Positions 1 through 8,304 are shown, counted from the stretch's first letter. The stretch is DNA of 30,665 nt from JABABD01 sp965530995 (GCA_965530995.1 CBESOB010000007.1:1-30665), one strand, 5' to 3'. Notes: generated from the letters alone by a model not told the origin. Program-made: numbers and translations.

Positions 1-30
1 ATAATAAAAAACTTATAAATCTATTTTTAT

Positions 31-546
31 CTAAAATTCTAGTTTCATCATGAAATCATATTGTTCATCCTCGCCTATTAAATATGGATGCTTACCGAAG
101 ACCGAAAATCCATTATTTTTATAAAACGCAATGGCTTTAGTGTTCTTTTCCCAAACGCCTAACCATAGACATGAAGCATTTCCTGTTTTAGCCATATCCA
201 TGACCGTATATAAAGCTTCTTGACCCATTTTATTTCCTTGAAATTCTTTAAAAATATAAATTCGTTCTAGTTCTATGGCCTTAAGGTCAAACTGTTCTTT
301 TTGGGCATCTTTTCTATTGAGTTTTACATAACCAACAAGACTCGCATCATGTAGCAAGAAATAAAATGATGAATTTGGATTCAATAGTTCAGAAGACATT
401 TGCTCGGTATTGAACGCCCTTGCAATGTATCTCTTAAAATCATCTGGGTTGTTGTCTTTCTCGAATGCATCGATAAAAGAAGTTCTCGACACATCGATCA
501 AAAGATCTAGGTCATCAACGGTACATTTCTTAAAAATCAAATTCAT
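31..546 (-). CDS. GNAT-family N-acetyltransferase
   Basis: A 171-residue protein of normal length for a single GNAT domain. Members of this family move an acetyl group from acetyl-CoA to an amine on a small molecule or protein. The acetyl-CoA pyrophosphate loop is visible as Q103-G-N-K-M-G108 in the segment IYIFKEFQGNKMG, preceded by the beta-4 strand (ELERIYI). The typical C-terminal AFYKNNGF motif follows near residue 140. No signal peptide is present, so it should be cytoplasmic. Its ATG overlaps the stop codon of the upstream serine hydrolase (ATGA), which indicates one transcript and probable translational coupling. The substrate cannot be read from the sequence. Confidence 0.85.
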   Translation of the reverse strand: MNLIFKKCTVDDLDLLIDVSRTSFIDAFEKDNNPDDFKRYIARAFNTEQMSSELLNPNSSFYFLLHDASLVGYVKLNRKDAQKEQFDLKAIELERIYIFKEFQGNKMGQEALYTVMDMAKTGNASCLWLGVWEKNTKAIAFYKNNGFSVFGKHPYLIGEDEQYDFMMKLEF

Positions 547-1703
547 TTAATAGCAGCATTTACTTGTCGCATAAAATCACCGATTTTTGATGGCTCTAAC
601 CATCGAGTGACGACCACGAGGTCATTTTCCTTATCTATTACGATAAAGTTCCCACCAAATCCTGCAGCGTAATAAATATTCTCAGATAAACCCTCCCAAT
701 GCCGACTTCCTTGTTGGTTTAACCACCACATATAACCATAATTCGCATTGGGTATGGATGGTGTCGTTGCTTTGTTGATCCATTCGCTACTGATCAGTCG
801 CTTCCCGTTCCAAACGCCATCATTCAAAAAAAGCAACCCGAAGCGAGCCATGTCTTCTGCAGAAATAAAAATTCCTGCACCAGAATGTCCGCCTCCAGTA
901 ACCGATTTCATATTAATACCATCAATCTCTGTCCAAGCGTGTTCGTATCCATGCCAGCGCCATGTGGTTGAGGCGCCAATATTATCCATGATATGTTCTT
1001 TCAAGACTTTGGGCAGTGGTTGTCTCCATACATGGGTCAAAGAATAGGCAAGTACATTTACACGAACGTCATTATACTCCATGACGGTTCCTGGTTGCAC
1101 GAGCTTCCTGAGTTTCCAATCATCTAAATTACCTTCTTTTGGTGGTCTGTCTGCCCAATCCTTACCTCCCCAAAGCTCGCCCGACCAATCAGAATTCTGC
1201 TGTAATAAATGTTGCCATGTAATCTCAGAATTATGATCACCATCAAAAGTGCCATCCCAGATATAATGATCGACTTTATCAGTGTCACTTGCAATTAGTT
1301 TTTGGTCATAGGCCAATCCAGCAACAGTTGATAAGAAGCTCTTCGTCACGCTGAAAGTCATATCCACTCGCCTGGTATCCCCCCATTGTGCAACAACATA
1401 CCCGTTCTTCAAAATCATACCAGCAGGTCCTCCTCGTTTTTTGGTTGGCCCTTGGATTTGATGAAATGGTTCTCTTTCAAATCCTTTTAGAATTGCTATT
1501 CGTAAATCCATTGATCCCGAATATTCATTGGCCTCAGCAAATGTAACTGCCTCCTTCAATTTATTGGAATCTATCTTGTAAAATGAAGGGTTCTTAGTTT
1601 CCCATTCCGCATTCCGTTCTGGAAAATAATTGATATTCTGTGATGCGACAGGAGTAACTAAAACAAACAGAAAGATCTGCAGTAAGAGGAAGTTATTTTT
1701 CAT
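543..1703 (-). CDS. Exported serine hydrolase, beta-lactamase/class C-like
   Basis: A 386-residue protein with an N-terminal signal peptide (hydrophobic core LLLQIFLFVLVTPVA, likely cleavage after VAS or SQ). The serine beta-lactamase/penicillin-binding fold is shown by the SxxK motif S118-V-T-K121. A tyrosine motif, Y210-N-D212, stands where YxN is usual, and H273-S-G275 replaces the KTG triad. These variants are typical of the large beta-lactamase-related hydrolase family (esterases, 6-aminohexanoate-dimer hydrolase type), so it is probably not a true beta-lactamase. It is expected to act in the periplasm on an ester, amide or peptide. It is the first gene of a two-gene unit with the GNAT protein and is transcribed divergently from the nitrilase across a 75-bp gap. 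Confidence 0.85.
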   Translation of the reverse strand: MKNNFLLLQIFLFVLVTPVASQNINYFPERNAEWETKNPSFYKIDSNKLKEAVTFAEANEYSGSMDLRIAILKGFEREPFHQIQGPTKKRGGPAGMILKNGYVVAQWGDTRRVDMTFSVTKSFLSTVAGLAYDQKLIASDTDKVDHYIWDGTFDGDHNSEITWQHLLQQNSDWSGELWGGKDWADRPPKEGNLDDWKLRKLVQPGTVMEYNDVRVNVLAYSLTHVWRQPLPKVLKEHIMDNIGASTTWRWHGYEHAWTEIDGINMKSVTGGGHSGAGIFISAEDMARFGLLFLNDGVWNGKRLISSEWINKATTPSIPNANYGYMWWLNQQGSRHWEGLSENIYYAAGFGGNFIVIDKENDLVVVTRWLEPSKIGDFMRQVNAAIK

Positions 1704-1778
1704 TTGATTGGTTGTTAAAAGCCCTTTAAATTACGCATTTAATTTTATGCCTTGATTGAAATACTGTAATTTTAGTCT

Positions 1779-2558
1779 ATGCAAAAACATTTGACCGTCG
1801 CACTCCTTCAAGCAAATTTGGTTTGGGAAAATCCTATCCAGAATCTATTGAATTTTTCAAGGAAAATTAATGACATCAAGGATACTGTAGACCTAATCAT
1901 CTTGCCAGAAATGTTTACGACTGGTTTTACTATGAATCCCAATATTATTGCTGAAACCATGCAAGGCAATACTGTAGAATGGATGAAACAAATGGCGAAC
2001 GAAACACAGGCTGCCATAACCGGAAGTCTGGTGATATCTGAAGATAATGATTTCTATAATCGTTTGTTTTTTGTGGAGCCTTCAGGACTGATTCATACGT
2101 ACGACAAGCGTCATACGTTTACATTGGCAGGCGAACATTTAGTGTATACAGCCGGCAAAAAACATTCTATAATAGACTATAAAGGCTGGAAAATCAATCC
2201 GTTGATCTGCTATGATCTTCGTTTCCCCGTTTGGGCTCGAAATATACAAGACTATGATCTTCTGTTTTATGTGGCTAATTGGCCCAAACCCCGAATTGCT
2301 GCCTGGGATGCATTGCTAAAAGCCAGAGCAATAGAGAACATGAGCTATTGTATAGGCGTGAACCGTGTAGGATTGGATGCAAATAGCTTGGAATATCCTG
2401 GCCATTCAGCTGTTTATGATTTGTTTGGTAATGTCATTGCAGAAAGCGAAGAAGATAATGAAGCAACGATCATTGCAACACTATCCAAGGACCATTTAAA
2501 GAATTACCGACAAAAATTACAATTCCTGAATGACCGCGATACTTTTACTTTAAGGTGA
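1779..2558 (+). CDS. Nitrilase-superfamily omega-amidase (YafV/NIT2-like)
   Basis: A 259-residue carbon-nitrogen hydrolase. The catalytic triad of the nitrilase superfamily is complete: E44 in LPEMFTTGF, K110 in YDKRHTF and C144 in NPLICYDLRFPVW. The combination of a short single-domain protein, PEMFTTGF and CYDLRFP matches the YafV / omega-amidase branch. That branch hydrolyses alpha-ketoglutaramate-type compounds and so clears side products of glutamine transamination; the exact substrate here is inferred from the family. No signal peptide is present, so it is cytoplasmic. A TAATTTTA box at 1767-1774 resembles the Bacteroidota -7 element and lies so close to the ATG that the message may have almost no leader. 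The 3' end overlaps the opposing lipoprotein gene by 14 bp. Confidence 0.88.
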   Translation: MQKHLTVALLQANLVWENPIQNLLNFSRKINDIKDTVDLIILPEMFTTGFTMNPNIIAETMQGNTVEWMKQMANETQAAITGSLVISEDNDFYNRLFFVEPSGLIHTYDKRHTFTLAGEHLVYTAGKKHSIIDYKGWKINPLICYDLRFPVWARNIQDYDLLFYVANWPKPRIAAWDALLKARAIENMSYCIGVNRVGLDANSLEYPGHSAVYDLFGNVIAESEEDNEATIIATLSKDHLKNYRQKLQFLNDRDTFTLR

Positions 2559-2562
2559 AGGT
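2541..2562 (+). other. Quasi-palindrome over the overlapping 3' ends of two convergent genes
   Basis: This 22-base segment reads nearly the same on both strands and covers both stop codons (TGA of the nitrilase at 2556-2558, TTA complement of the lipoprotein stop at 2545-2547). In plus-strand RNA the two arms can pair throughout when U-G wobbles are allowed, leaving a UUAA loop. In minus-strand RNA the same positions become C-A mismatches. It could help end or stabilise the plus transcript, but no U-tract follows, so a terminator role is uncertain. Confidence 0.4.
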
Positions 2563-4152
2563 TTCAATAATATCCCAGTTTGCCCGAACATCTATCATTT
2601 CTTTAGAATAACTAATACGCTCAGGTTGTGTTTTCTTTAAGTAATTGCCCGTATCCCATTTACCATTTTTATTAGTATCATAAATTACGCGTATAAAGTA
2701 TTTAGAAGGATTTAGATTATCAAAATCGAATGGTTGGTTTCTTTCTCCATAAAGTTCAGCACCAACTTTGCCCTGGGCATCGGTTAACTGAACAATGACT
2801 GGATACACAGCATTGACCAAAGTTATTCTAGCTTTACCATAATCGGAGACATTCTTTGTCTTCAAATTGTAAGTAAGGGTGTCATTTTGGTTTTCAAACA
2901 AGTCTGTTAGAGCTCCAGGCAATAATTGCATTCTGTAGGTATCGTCTTCTTTCTTTTCAAAATCAAAAACATACCGATTTTGTAATGTATCCAACTTGAT
3001 AGTAAATTTTACATCTGCCGAATCTTTATCCATTAGGCTAATGTTTTCTGTATTAATTGACTTAAATGGTATCGAGCCTTCAACTTCAAGGTTCTCGTTT
3101 AATTTTAAAATCCCTGATTGAACCGGCTTGATCACTAGCGTATCCTTCTGCATATCACGCATTTTGACATACATGGAATCCAAATATGCCTTATTACTGA
3201 CTGAAAACAACAGAGAATCCATTTCAATTTTAGGTGCATACCAATAATACAACGTATCTGATTTAGGGTCTTTTGTAACTCTTTTGATAAAACCCTCAGG
3301 TTTAGCAATATGTAAATTGATTTTCAAGTCCTTGGCATCACCTTCAAAAGCAAAAGCTATTTTGTTGCCTGCCTTTTGCTTCGGTCTATTTACCTTGAAA
3401 TCCGTTTCTTCCTTGAATAATTTGAGGTCAAATAATCGATCTGTAGGTATCGTAATGTGCTCTTGAATAAATCCGATCCTGTCAGTTTTCTGCTCGTATC
3501 TGTTACTACTATTCTCATCCTTAAGAGCGATCATTAAATACTCACCTGCCTTGAGATTTTCAAGCTTAAAAGTCGTTGTACTATCGAGAGTGTTGGTTAT
3601 GTATTTTGGAGATTCCTTATAGATCACGGAGTCGGTAAAAATTGAATCAACTTCATATAGCATTACCGATACAAAATCTTCAGGTTTTCGTTTTTCGGCA
3701 TCCAAAATATTCCCGCTTACACTAAGGGAGTCTATATAATCACCCGTTGAAAACACATATCTGTAGAAAGAATAAGGATTCCCTTCAGTATTATCTACAA
3801 TACTTTGTCCAAAATTAAAAGCATAGGTCGTATTCGGTTGTAACGTGTCATAGATCTTGATTGTCACAAACTTGCTAGCGCCGCCAAGAGGGGTGATTTC
3901 AGGTTGCGTTTTCATCGGAGGTGAAATGATCAGTTGCTTTTGTACATCTTTGATTTTCACATACTCGTTAAAATAGATCCTGATTTCGTTTTCGGTAAAA
4001 TTAGTAGAGAAATTCTCTGGTGTTTCCTTGGTGATTATTGGTGGTTCCAAATCCTTCTCTCCACCGCTAATTGTAGCTCTATTTGCGCATGCTGATATCA
4101 CGATACAAATGACAATTGCTGAAATGATATTTGAGACGACTTTATTATTCAT
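2545..4152 (-). CDS. Ig-like domain lipoprotein of Bacteroidota
   Basis: A predicted lipoprotein of 535 residues from the ATG at 4152. An in-frame GTG at 4173 would add seven residues, but the ATG places a short positive start (MNNKVV) directly before the hydrophobic segment, so it is preferred. The lipobox is V-I-S-A-C, with Cys22 as the lipidated residue, followed by ANRATISGGEKD. Residues of about 30-125 (PPIITKETPENF, EIRIYFNEYV, LQPNTTYAFNFG) match the bacterial Ig-like (SbsA-type) domain common in Bacteroidota surface lipoproteins. Further beta-rich repeats follow, with a C-terminal block containing DTNKNGKWDTGNY. No enzymatic motif is seen. The protein is probably attached to the outer membrane; its function is unknown. 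It converges on and overlaps the nitrilase gene. Confidence 0.8.
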   Translation of the reverse strand: MNNKVVSNIISAIVICIVISACANRATISGGEKDLEPPIITKETPENFSTNFTENEIRIYFNEYVKIKDVQKQLIISPPMKTQPEITPLGGASKFVTIKIYDTLQPNTTYAFNFGQSIVDNTEGNPYSFYRYVFSTGDYIDSLSVSGNILDAEKRKPEDFVSVMLYEVDSIFTDSVIYKESPKYITNTLDSTTTFKLENLKAGEYLMIALKDENSSNRYEQKTDRIGFIQEHITIPTDRLFDLKLFKEETDFKVNRPKQKAGNKIAFAFEGDAKDLKINLHIAKPEGFIKRVTKDPKSDTLYYWYAPKIEMDSLLFSVSNKAYLDSMYVKMRDMQKDTLVIKPVQSGILKLNENLEVEGSIPFKSINTENISLMDKDSADVKFTIKLDTLQNRYVFDFEKKEDDTYRMQLLPGALTDLFENQNDTLTYNLKTKNVSDYGKARITLVNAVYPVIVQLTDAQGKVGAELYGERNQPFDFDNLNPSKYFIRVIYDTNKNGKWDTGNYLKKTQPERISYSKEMIDVRANWDIIETFTLK

Positions 4153-4372
4153 GAATCGATGGATTACAGGCACAAATTAACGATATATTTATATGTAACG
4201 AAATTATTACACCAGTTATTGGGTTGAATATTCTGGAAAATAAAATGGTTATTTTTTCTTTATGCGAGTTAGAAAAATAAAGCATAGCATCAGCTACGGT
4301 TTCTTTTTATAGAGAAGCAGAAAGGGAAAAGAATGCTTTATTACAGTAGGTTTAACATAATAATTGGTGTTG

Positions 4373-5056
4373 TTAAGCAATTGCCATTGTGGCAATACTT
4401 AACTTATTGTTGTGAGTTTTTGTAAGGATGTTGGCACACGCCTCCATCGTAGCGCCCGTGGTTATGATATCATCGACCAATAGTATGTGTTTACCATTCA
4501 ATCGTTCAACATTCTGAATTGTAAAAATTTGATTATTTCTTTGCCAACGGGCTTCACGCTTCTTAAACACCTGAGTTAGCGTTGAAGATGTTTTAACAAG
4601 CACCTCATCTTCATATGGCACTTCTAAAGCTTCAGCAATTTGTTGTCCAAATTTAGCAACTTGATTATATCCTCGTTTTTTCAATTTACTTTTATGAAGT
4701 GGTACAGGTATCACCAAATCAATGTTTTTATAAGATTCGATATCCTTCAATTCCTCTCCTAGCCAGTTCCCTAAAAACTCACCTATGCCTTCATGACCAC
4801 GATACTTCAGGTTGTGTATAAGTTGCTGAACAATTCCCTTTTTATGGAACCTCAATAGCGATGTTGCATTTTCCAATTCCAATCTTCCATAGAAGACTTT
4901 CTTAACATAATCTGAATCATCAAAATGAAAGTTGGTTACAGGGAGATTGTGTCTGCAGTCTACACAAATCACCAACTTCTTTTCCGGGATAATAGCATTG
5001 CATGCCATGCAAACCGGTGGGAAAAACAAATCGACTATTGGTGATATCAGTTTCAT
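4373..5056 (-). CDS. comF: ComF-family phosphoribosyltransferase-like protein
   Basis: A 227-residue ComF-family protein. Two CxxC pairs near the N terminus (C16/C19 and C31/C34, counted from the ATG at 5056) form the zinc-binding N-terminal part. A type I phosphoribosyltransferase domain follows, with VIPVPLHKSKLKKRGYNQ and the PRPP loop ILLVDDIITTGAT at about residues 191-203. The reading frame stays open to a TTG at 5086, but the ATG at 5056 gives the usual ComF start (MKLISPIVDLFFPPVC). ComF proteins are linked to DNA uptake in Gram-positive bacteria and to DNA transformation or purine-related roles elsewhere; the role in Bacteroidota is not established. The 220-bp gap to the lipoprotein gene downstream has no convincing element. 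Confidence 0.87.
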   Translation of the reverse strand: MKLISPIVDLFFPPVCMACNAIIPEKKLVICVDCRHNLPVTNFHFDDSDYVKKVFYGRLELENATSLLRFHKKGIVQQLIHNLKYRGHEGIGEFLGNWLGEELKDIESYKNIDLVIPVPLHKSKLKKRGYNQVAKFGQQIAEALEVPYEDEVLVKTSSTLTQVFKKREARWQRNNQIFTIQNVERLNGKHILLVDDIITTGATMEACANILTKTHNNKLSIATMAIA

Positions 5057-5110
5057 TAAGATAATTAAATATACAATTAACCTCAAAATTAAATAGCACT
5101 TGGCATTTCA

Positions 5111-5175
5111 TTTAATCGAATAAATTGGTACTAAACAATAATTCAACAAATTTTTGATCGCTTTATCGATTAAAA
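5111..5175. promoter_or_regulatory. Inverted ATCGA-containing repeat in a divergent promoter region
   Basis: TTTAATCGAATAAA (5111-5124) and TTTATCGATTAAA (5162-5174) form an inverted repeat with a single-base slip, 37 bp apart. They lie between comF (minus, start 5056) and the coiled-coil protein gene (plus, start 5229). The arms are close to each other but too far apart for a strong hairpin, so an operator or chance AT-rich symmetry is more likely than an RNA structure. A TATAATTTAG segment near 5200 could be the -7 region of the plus-strand gene. Confidence 0.3.
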
Positions 5176-5228
5176 TAATGTGCTAGGCCTATTATTTATA
5201 ATTTAGCATAAAAATTACTGAAATTCTA

Positions 5229-6116
5229 ATGATCGTCAACCCTCAGGCATTCAACTATAGGTTAATTATTGGTGTACTATTAGTCGCCATGATTTCTTTA
5301 GGCGCATATAGCTTATCAAGTTATAATGAACTAAATGAGCAAAAAGTATTCTTGGCTCAAGAGAAGAAAATAGTTGAAAATGAACTTTCCCAAATCATTA
5401 TAAGGTATGACGAATTGATGTTTGAGAATGAAGATATCAAAGAGGAATTAATGTTAGCCAAAGAACGAACCCTTAAAATGTTGGATTCCCTTAAACTTCA
5501 GGAGGCCAGTGTTTTTATCATTTCTAAATACCGAAATCAAATTTCATATTTGAATGATGAACGTGAGGATTTATTGGCATTGGCCAATTCCTTAAAAGAA
5601 GAAAACCAACAATTGCACAAAGTCAAGAAAGCCGTTGTCAAGCGTCTAGAGGAACAAACCGATGTGAACAATGAACTTTCAGAACGAAATATGCTTCTCG
5701 CAGAAAACGTAAAGAAAGGATCCATCTTAACGGCTAATTCTTTTTCAGCTACTGCCTTTAAGACTAAAATCTCAGGGAAACAAGTTGAAACCGATAAGGC
5801 CAAGCGCACCGATGTCATGGAAATCTGTTTTACACTAGCTAAAAACTCTCTTGCTGAAAAAGGAGAAAAAAATATTTACATACAAATTCTCAATCCCAAT
5901 AGTAACGTTATTGGAGAAAAGATATCCAAGAAATTTGGTGATTATTCCCTAATTTATAGCACCAAAGCATTGATAGATTATGATAATGACGTCTTTGATG
6001 TTTGTGTTAGAGCTCAAGCTGGAAAAGATGAAAAAATCTTTACTAAAGGCACTTATTTCGTGAATGTTTTTCATGACGAAAAAAAACTAGGTAGTACCGA
6101 AATCAATTTAAATTAG
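5229..6116 (+). CDS. Membrane-anchored coiled-coil protein of unknown function
   Basis: A 295-residue protein with no recognised enzymatic motif. Residues about 10-28 (YRLIIGVLLVAMISLGAYSL) form one transmembrane helix near the N terminus. About 35-165 is a charged, heptad-like coiled coil rich in Glu, Lys, Leu and Asn. About 165-295 is a compact beta-rich domain (ATAFKTKISGKQ, VMEICFTLAKN, NIYIQILNPN, FDVCVRAQAG, GTYFVNVFHDEKKLG). The layout suggests a signal-anchor protein with the coiled coil and C-terminal domain in the periplasm. Proteins of this type in flavobacteria are sometimes labelled as chromosome-partitioning ParA, but there is no Walker A motif here. It is a single-gene unit ended by the hairpin at 6141-6168. 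Confidence 0.75.
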   Translation: MIVNPQAFNYRLIIGVLLVAMISLGAYSLSSYNELNEQKVFLAQEKKIVENELSQIIIRYDELMFENEDIKEELMLAKERTLKMLDSLKLQEASVFIISKYRNQISYLNDEREDLLALANSLKEENQQLHKVKKAVVKRLEEQTDVNNELSERNMLLAENVKKGSILTANSFSATAFKTKISGKQVETDKAKRTDVMEICFTLAKNSLAEKGEKNIYIQILNPNSNVIGEKISKKFGDYSLIYSTKALIDYDNDVFDVCVRAQAGKDEKIFTKGTYFVNVFHDEKKLGSTEINLN

Positions 6117-6140
6117 ATAATAACATTTAATATGTTTGTA

Positions 6141-6168
6141 AACCGTTCTTAATTAAGAGCGGTTTTTT
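6141..6168 (+). terminator. Rho-independent terminator after the coiled-coil gene
   Basis: A 10-bp stem, AACCGTTCTT paired with AAGAGCGGTT and including one U-G wobble, closes on an AATT loop and runs straight into a T tract (6163-6168). It starts 25 bp after the preceding stop codon and ends 12 bp before the glyS start, so glyS is probably transcribed from a promoter overlapping or just after it, or by read-through. Confidence 0.8.
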
Positions 6169-6179
6169 ATTTTTGCAGC

Positions 6180-7715
6180 ATGGCAAATCAAGACGATACA
6201 TTCAAGAAGGTAATAGCACATGCTAAAGAGTATGGCTACATATTTCAAAGTAGTGAGATTTATGATGGTTTAAGTGCTGTTTATGATTATGGGCAGAATG
6301 GTGCTCAATTGAAAAAAAACATTCGTGACTATTGGTGGAAAAGCATGGTGCAATTGCACCAAAATATAGTCGGCATAGATACCGCTATCTTTATGCATCC
6401 AACAACCTGGAAAGCATCAGGGCACGTAGATGCCTTCAACGATCCATTGATTGACAATAAAGATTCCAAAAAACGATATCGCGCTGACGTCTTGATTGAG
6501 GATTATGCTGAAAAACTACTTCAGAAAGCACAAAAGGAAATAACTAAAGCTGCCAAACGCTTTGGTGATTCTTTTGATGAAGAACAATATAAAACAACCA
6601 ACCCAAGAGTATTGGGTTATTTACAGAAGCGAGAAGATGTCCTTGCTCGTATGGGTAAGTCCCTAGAAAATGAAGACCTACAAGATGTCAAGGCCCTAAT
6701 TGAAGAATTGGAGATTGCAGACCCAGAAACTGGAAGTAGGAATTGGACAGACGTACGCCAGTTCAATTTAATGTTTGGCACAAAATTAGGTGCTTCTGCG
6801 GAAACTGCAATGGATCTGTATTTACGTCCTGAAACGGCTCAAGGTATTTTTGTGAATTTCTTGAATGTTCAGAAAACTGGACGTATGAAAATTCCGTTCG
6901 GAATTGCTCAAACAGGAAAAGCATTCCGTAATGAGATTGTTGCGAGACAATTCATTTTCAGGATGCGCGAATTCGAACAAATGGAAATGCAGTTTTTCGT
7001 GCGACCAGGAACACAAAAGGAATGGTACGAAAAATGGAAAGAAACACGTTTAAAATGGCATTTATCCCTAGGTTTGGGAGAAGAGAACTACCGTTTTCAT
7101 GACCATGATAAATTAGCGCATTATGCAGATGCCGCTACTGATATAGAGTTTAATTTCCCATTTGGTTTCAAGGAACTGGAAGGTATCCATTCGAGGACCG
7201 ATTTCGATCTTAAAGCACATGAAGAGTTTTCAGGGAAAAAACTAAAATTCTTTGACCCACAATTAAATGAAAGCTATGTGCCGTATGTTGTGGAAACATC
7301 TATTGGTCTAGACCGCATGTTCTTGGCGATTTTCTCAAAATCACTCCAAGAAGAAACCTTAGAAGATGGAAGCACTAGGACCGTATTGAAATTACCAAAT
7401 ATCTTGGCGCCAACAAAAGTTGCGGTATTCCCATTAGTAAAGAAGGACGGTTTACCGGAAATTGCTCATCAAATCGTCGATGACCTTAAGTGGGAACACA
7501 CGGTGTTTTATGACGAAAAAGATGCTGTTGGTAAGCGTTATAGACGGCAAGATGCTGCAGGGACACCATTCTGTATCACAATCGATCATGACACTTTAAA
7601 AAACCAAACCGTAACATTAAGAGAACGAGATTCTATGGAGCAAAAACGCGTTAAGATAAGTGACTTACATTCAATCTTAGCTGAGGAATTATCAATAAAA
7701 AAGTGGCTTAATTAA
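6180..7715 (+). CDS. glyS: Glycyl-tRNA synthetase, homodimeric class II type
   Basis: A 511-residue class II aminoacyl-tRNA synthetase that charges tRNA-Gly with glycine in the cytoplasm. It is the single-chain alpha2 form found in Bacteroidota, Gram-positives and eukaryotes, not the alpha2beta2 enzyme of Proteobacteria. Visible signatures are SGHVDAFNDPL near residue 80 and LRPETAQGIFVNFLN near 215. Motif 2 is FRNEIVARQFIFRMREFEQME near 245, and motif 3 is GLDRMFLAIF near 376. The C-terminal anticodon-binding domain contains LAPTKVAVFPLV and RYRRQDAAGTPFCITID. The ATG directly follows the upstream terminator with a leader of about 12 bases or less. The stop codon lies inside a palindromic terminator, so the last codons double as its stem. 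Confidence 0.97.
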   Translation: MANQDDTFKKVIAHAKEYGYIFQSSEIYDGLSAVYDYGQNGAQLKKNIRDYWWKSMVQLHQNIVGIDTAIFMHPTTWKASGHVDAFNDPLIDNKDSKKRYRADVLIEDYAEKLLQKAQKEITKAAKRFGDSFDEEQYKTTNPRVLGYLQKREDVLARMGKSLENEDLQDVKALIEELEIADPETGSRNWTDVRQFNLMFGTKLGASAETAMDLYLRPETAQGIFVNFLNVQKTGRMKIPFGIAQTGKAFRNEIVARQFIFRMREFEQMEMQFFVRPGTQKEWYEKWKETRLKWHLSLGLGEENYRFHDHDKLAHYADAATDIEFNFPFGFKELEGIHSRTDFDLKAHEEFSGKKLKFFDPQLNESYVPYVVETSIGLDRMFLAIFSKSLQEETLEDGSTRTVLKLPNILAPTKVAVFPLVKKDGLPEIAHQIVDDLKWEHTVFYDEKDAVGKRYRRQDAAGTPFCITIDHDTLKNQTVTLRERDSMEQKRVKISDLHSILAEELSIKKWLN

Positions 7716-7728
7716 GCCACTTTTTTAT
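7695..7728. terminator. Bidirectional terminator containing the glyS stop codon
   Basis: A perfect 34-bp palindrome. The core GTGGCTTAATTAAGCCAC (7703-7720) is flanked by six A on the left and six T on the right, then one more complementary pair on each outer side and another beyond that. Because it is symmetric, both strands give a GC-containing stem followed by a U tract. It can therefore serve glyS (plus) and the converging small barrel gene (minus, stop at 7747). The glyS stop TAA sits at 7713-7715, inside the right arm. Confidence 0.88.
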
Positions 7729-7746
7729 ATAATACTGTGCTAAATA

Positions 7747-8304
7747 CTAGAATCTGTAACCTAATGAAACTCCAAATTTCGCAACAATATCAGTTCCACT
7801 TCCATTGTCGTATCCATTAAACAGGTTCCTGCCAACGCCGAAATTCACCTCGCCTATAAGGCCTCTTTTGGTGATGAATTTACCTCCAAGACCTATTCCG
7901 AGAGCAAAATCTGTAATGTTCTCTTCTTTTGTGGTCTCTACAACATCTCCATTAATATCTGTTAAAAACGTATTTCTATCTTTTATAGAGTTTAGCATCC
8001 CGAATCCTTCTAAAAAGAAACCGGCTGCAGGTTTTTTTCCAAAGAAAAAACGATAGTATGGAGATACATAGTAATTTAAATCATCGCTAATATCGTCATC
8101 AAATGGCAGCAATAGGGAAATACCAACTGTAGATTCGTCGTTGAGCACATAAGAATAACTTCCCTCAAAAGCTCCTAGAACTAAATAAAGACCGTTAATA
8201 CGGACTTCATTTCGTTTAAGATCTATATCAAGATTATCTAATTGTTGCGCGTTAGAATAAAAAAAAGATGCTGCTAATACAATCGTTATTATTAGCTTTT
8301 TCAT
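7747..8304 (-). CDS. Small outer-membrane beta-barrel protein
   Basis: A 185-residue protein with a clear signal peptide (MKKLIITIVLAASFFYSNAQQ, cleavage near residue 19). Alternating hydrophobic and polar strands follow, such as NGLYLVLGAFEGSYSYVL, YYVSPYYRFFFG and GFFLEGFGML. It ends in a strand with terminal aromatic F (VSLGYRF), the usual sorting signal for outer-membrane barrels. The size fits an eight-strand barrel of the OmpW/OmpX-like or porin-family class found widely in flavobacteria. No specific ligand can be assigned. It lies downstream of the giant barrel gene on the same strand, separated by 95 bp, and shares its terminator with glyS. Confidence 0.78.
   Translation of the reverse strand: MKKLIITIVLAASFFYSNAQQLDNLDIDLKRNEVRINGLYLVLGAFEGSYSYVLNDESTVGISLLLPFDDDISDDLNYYVSPYYRFFFGKKPAAGFFLEGFGMLNSIKDRNTFLTDINGDVVETTKEENITDFALGIGLGGKFITKRGLIGEVNFGVGRNLFNGYDNGSGTDIVAKFGVSLGYRF

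Noticed and set aside
543..1703. True class C beta-lactamase conferring resistance
   Set aside because: The second and third motifs are Y-N-D and H-S-G rather than Y-x-N and K-T-G, which fits the broader hydrolase family.
4276..4342. Inverted AATAAAGCAT / ATGCTTTATT pair between comF and the lipoprotein gene
   Set aside because: The arms are AT-rich and 47 bases apart, with no conserved context or T tract, so chance is the simplest explanation.
5229..6116. Possible chromosome-partitioning ATPase
   Set aside because: No Walker A or B motif and no room for an ATPase domain; the protein is a membrane anchor plus coiled coil.
6117..6180. A T-box or tRNA-like leader controlling glyS
   Set aside because: The gap is only 63 bases and is filled by a simple hairpin with a T tract; there is no room for a T-box and no tRNA-like fold.
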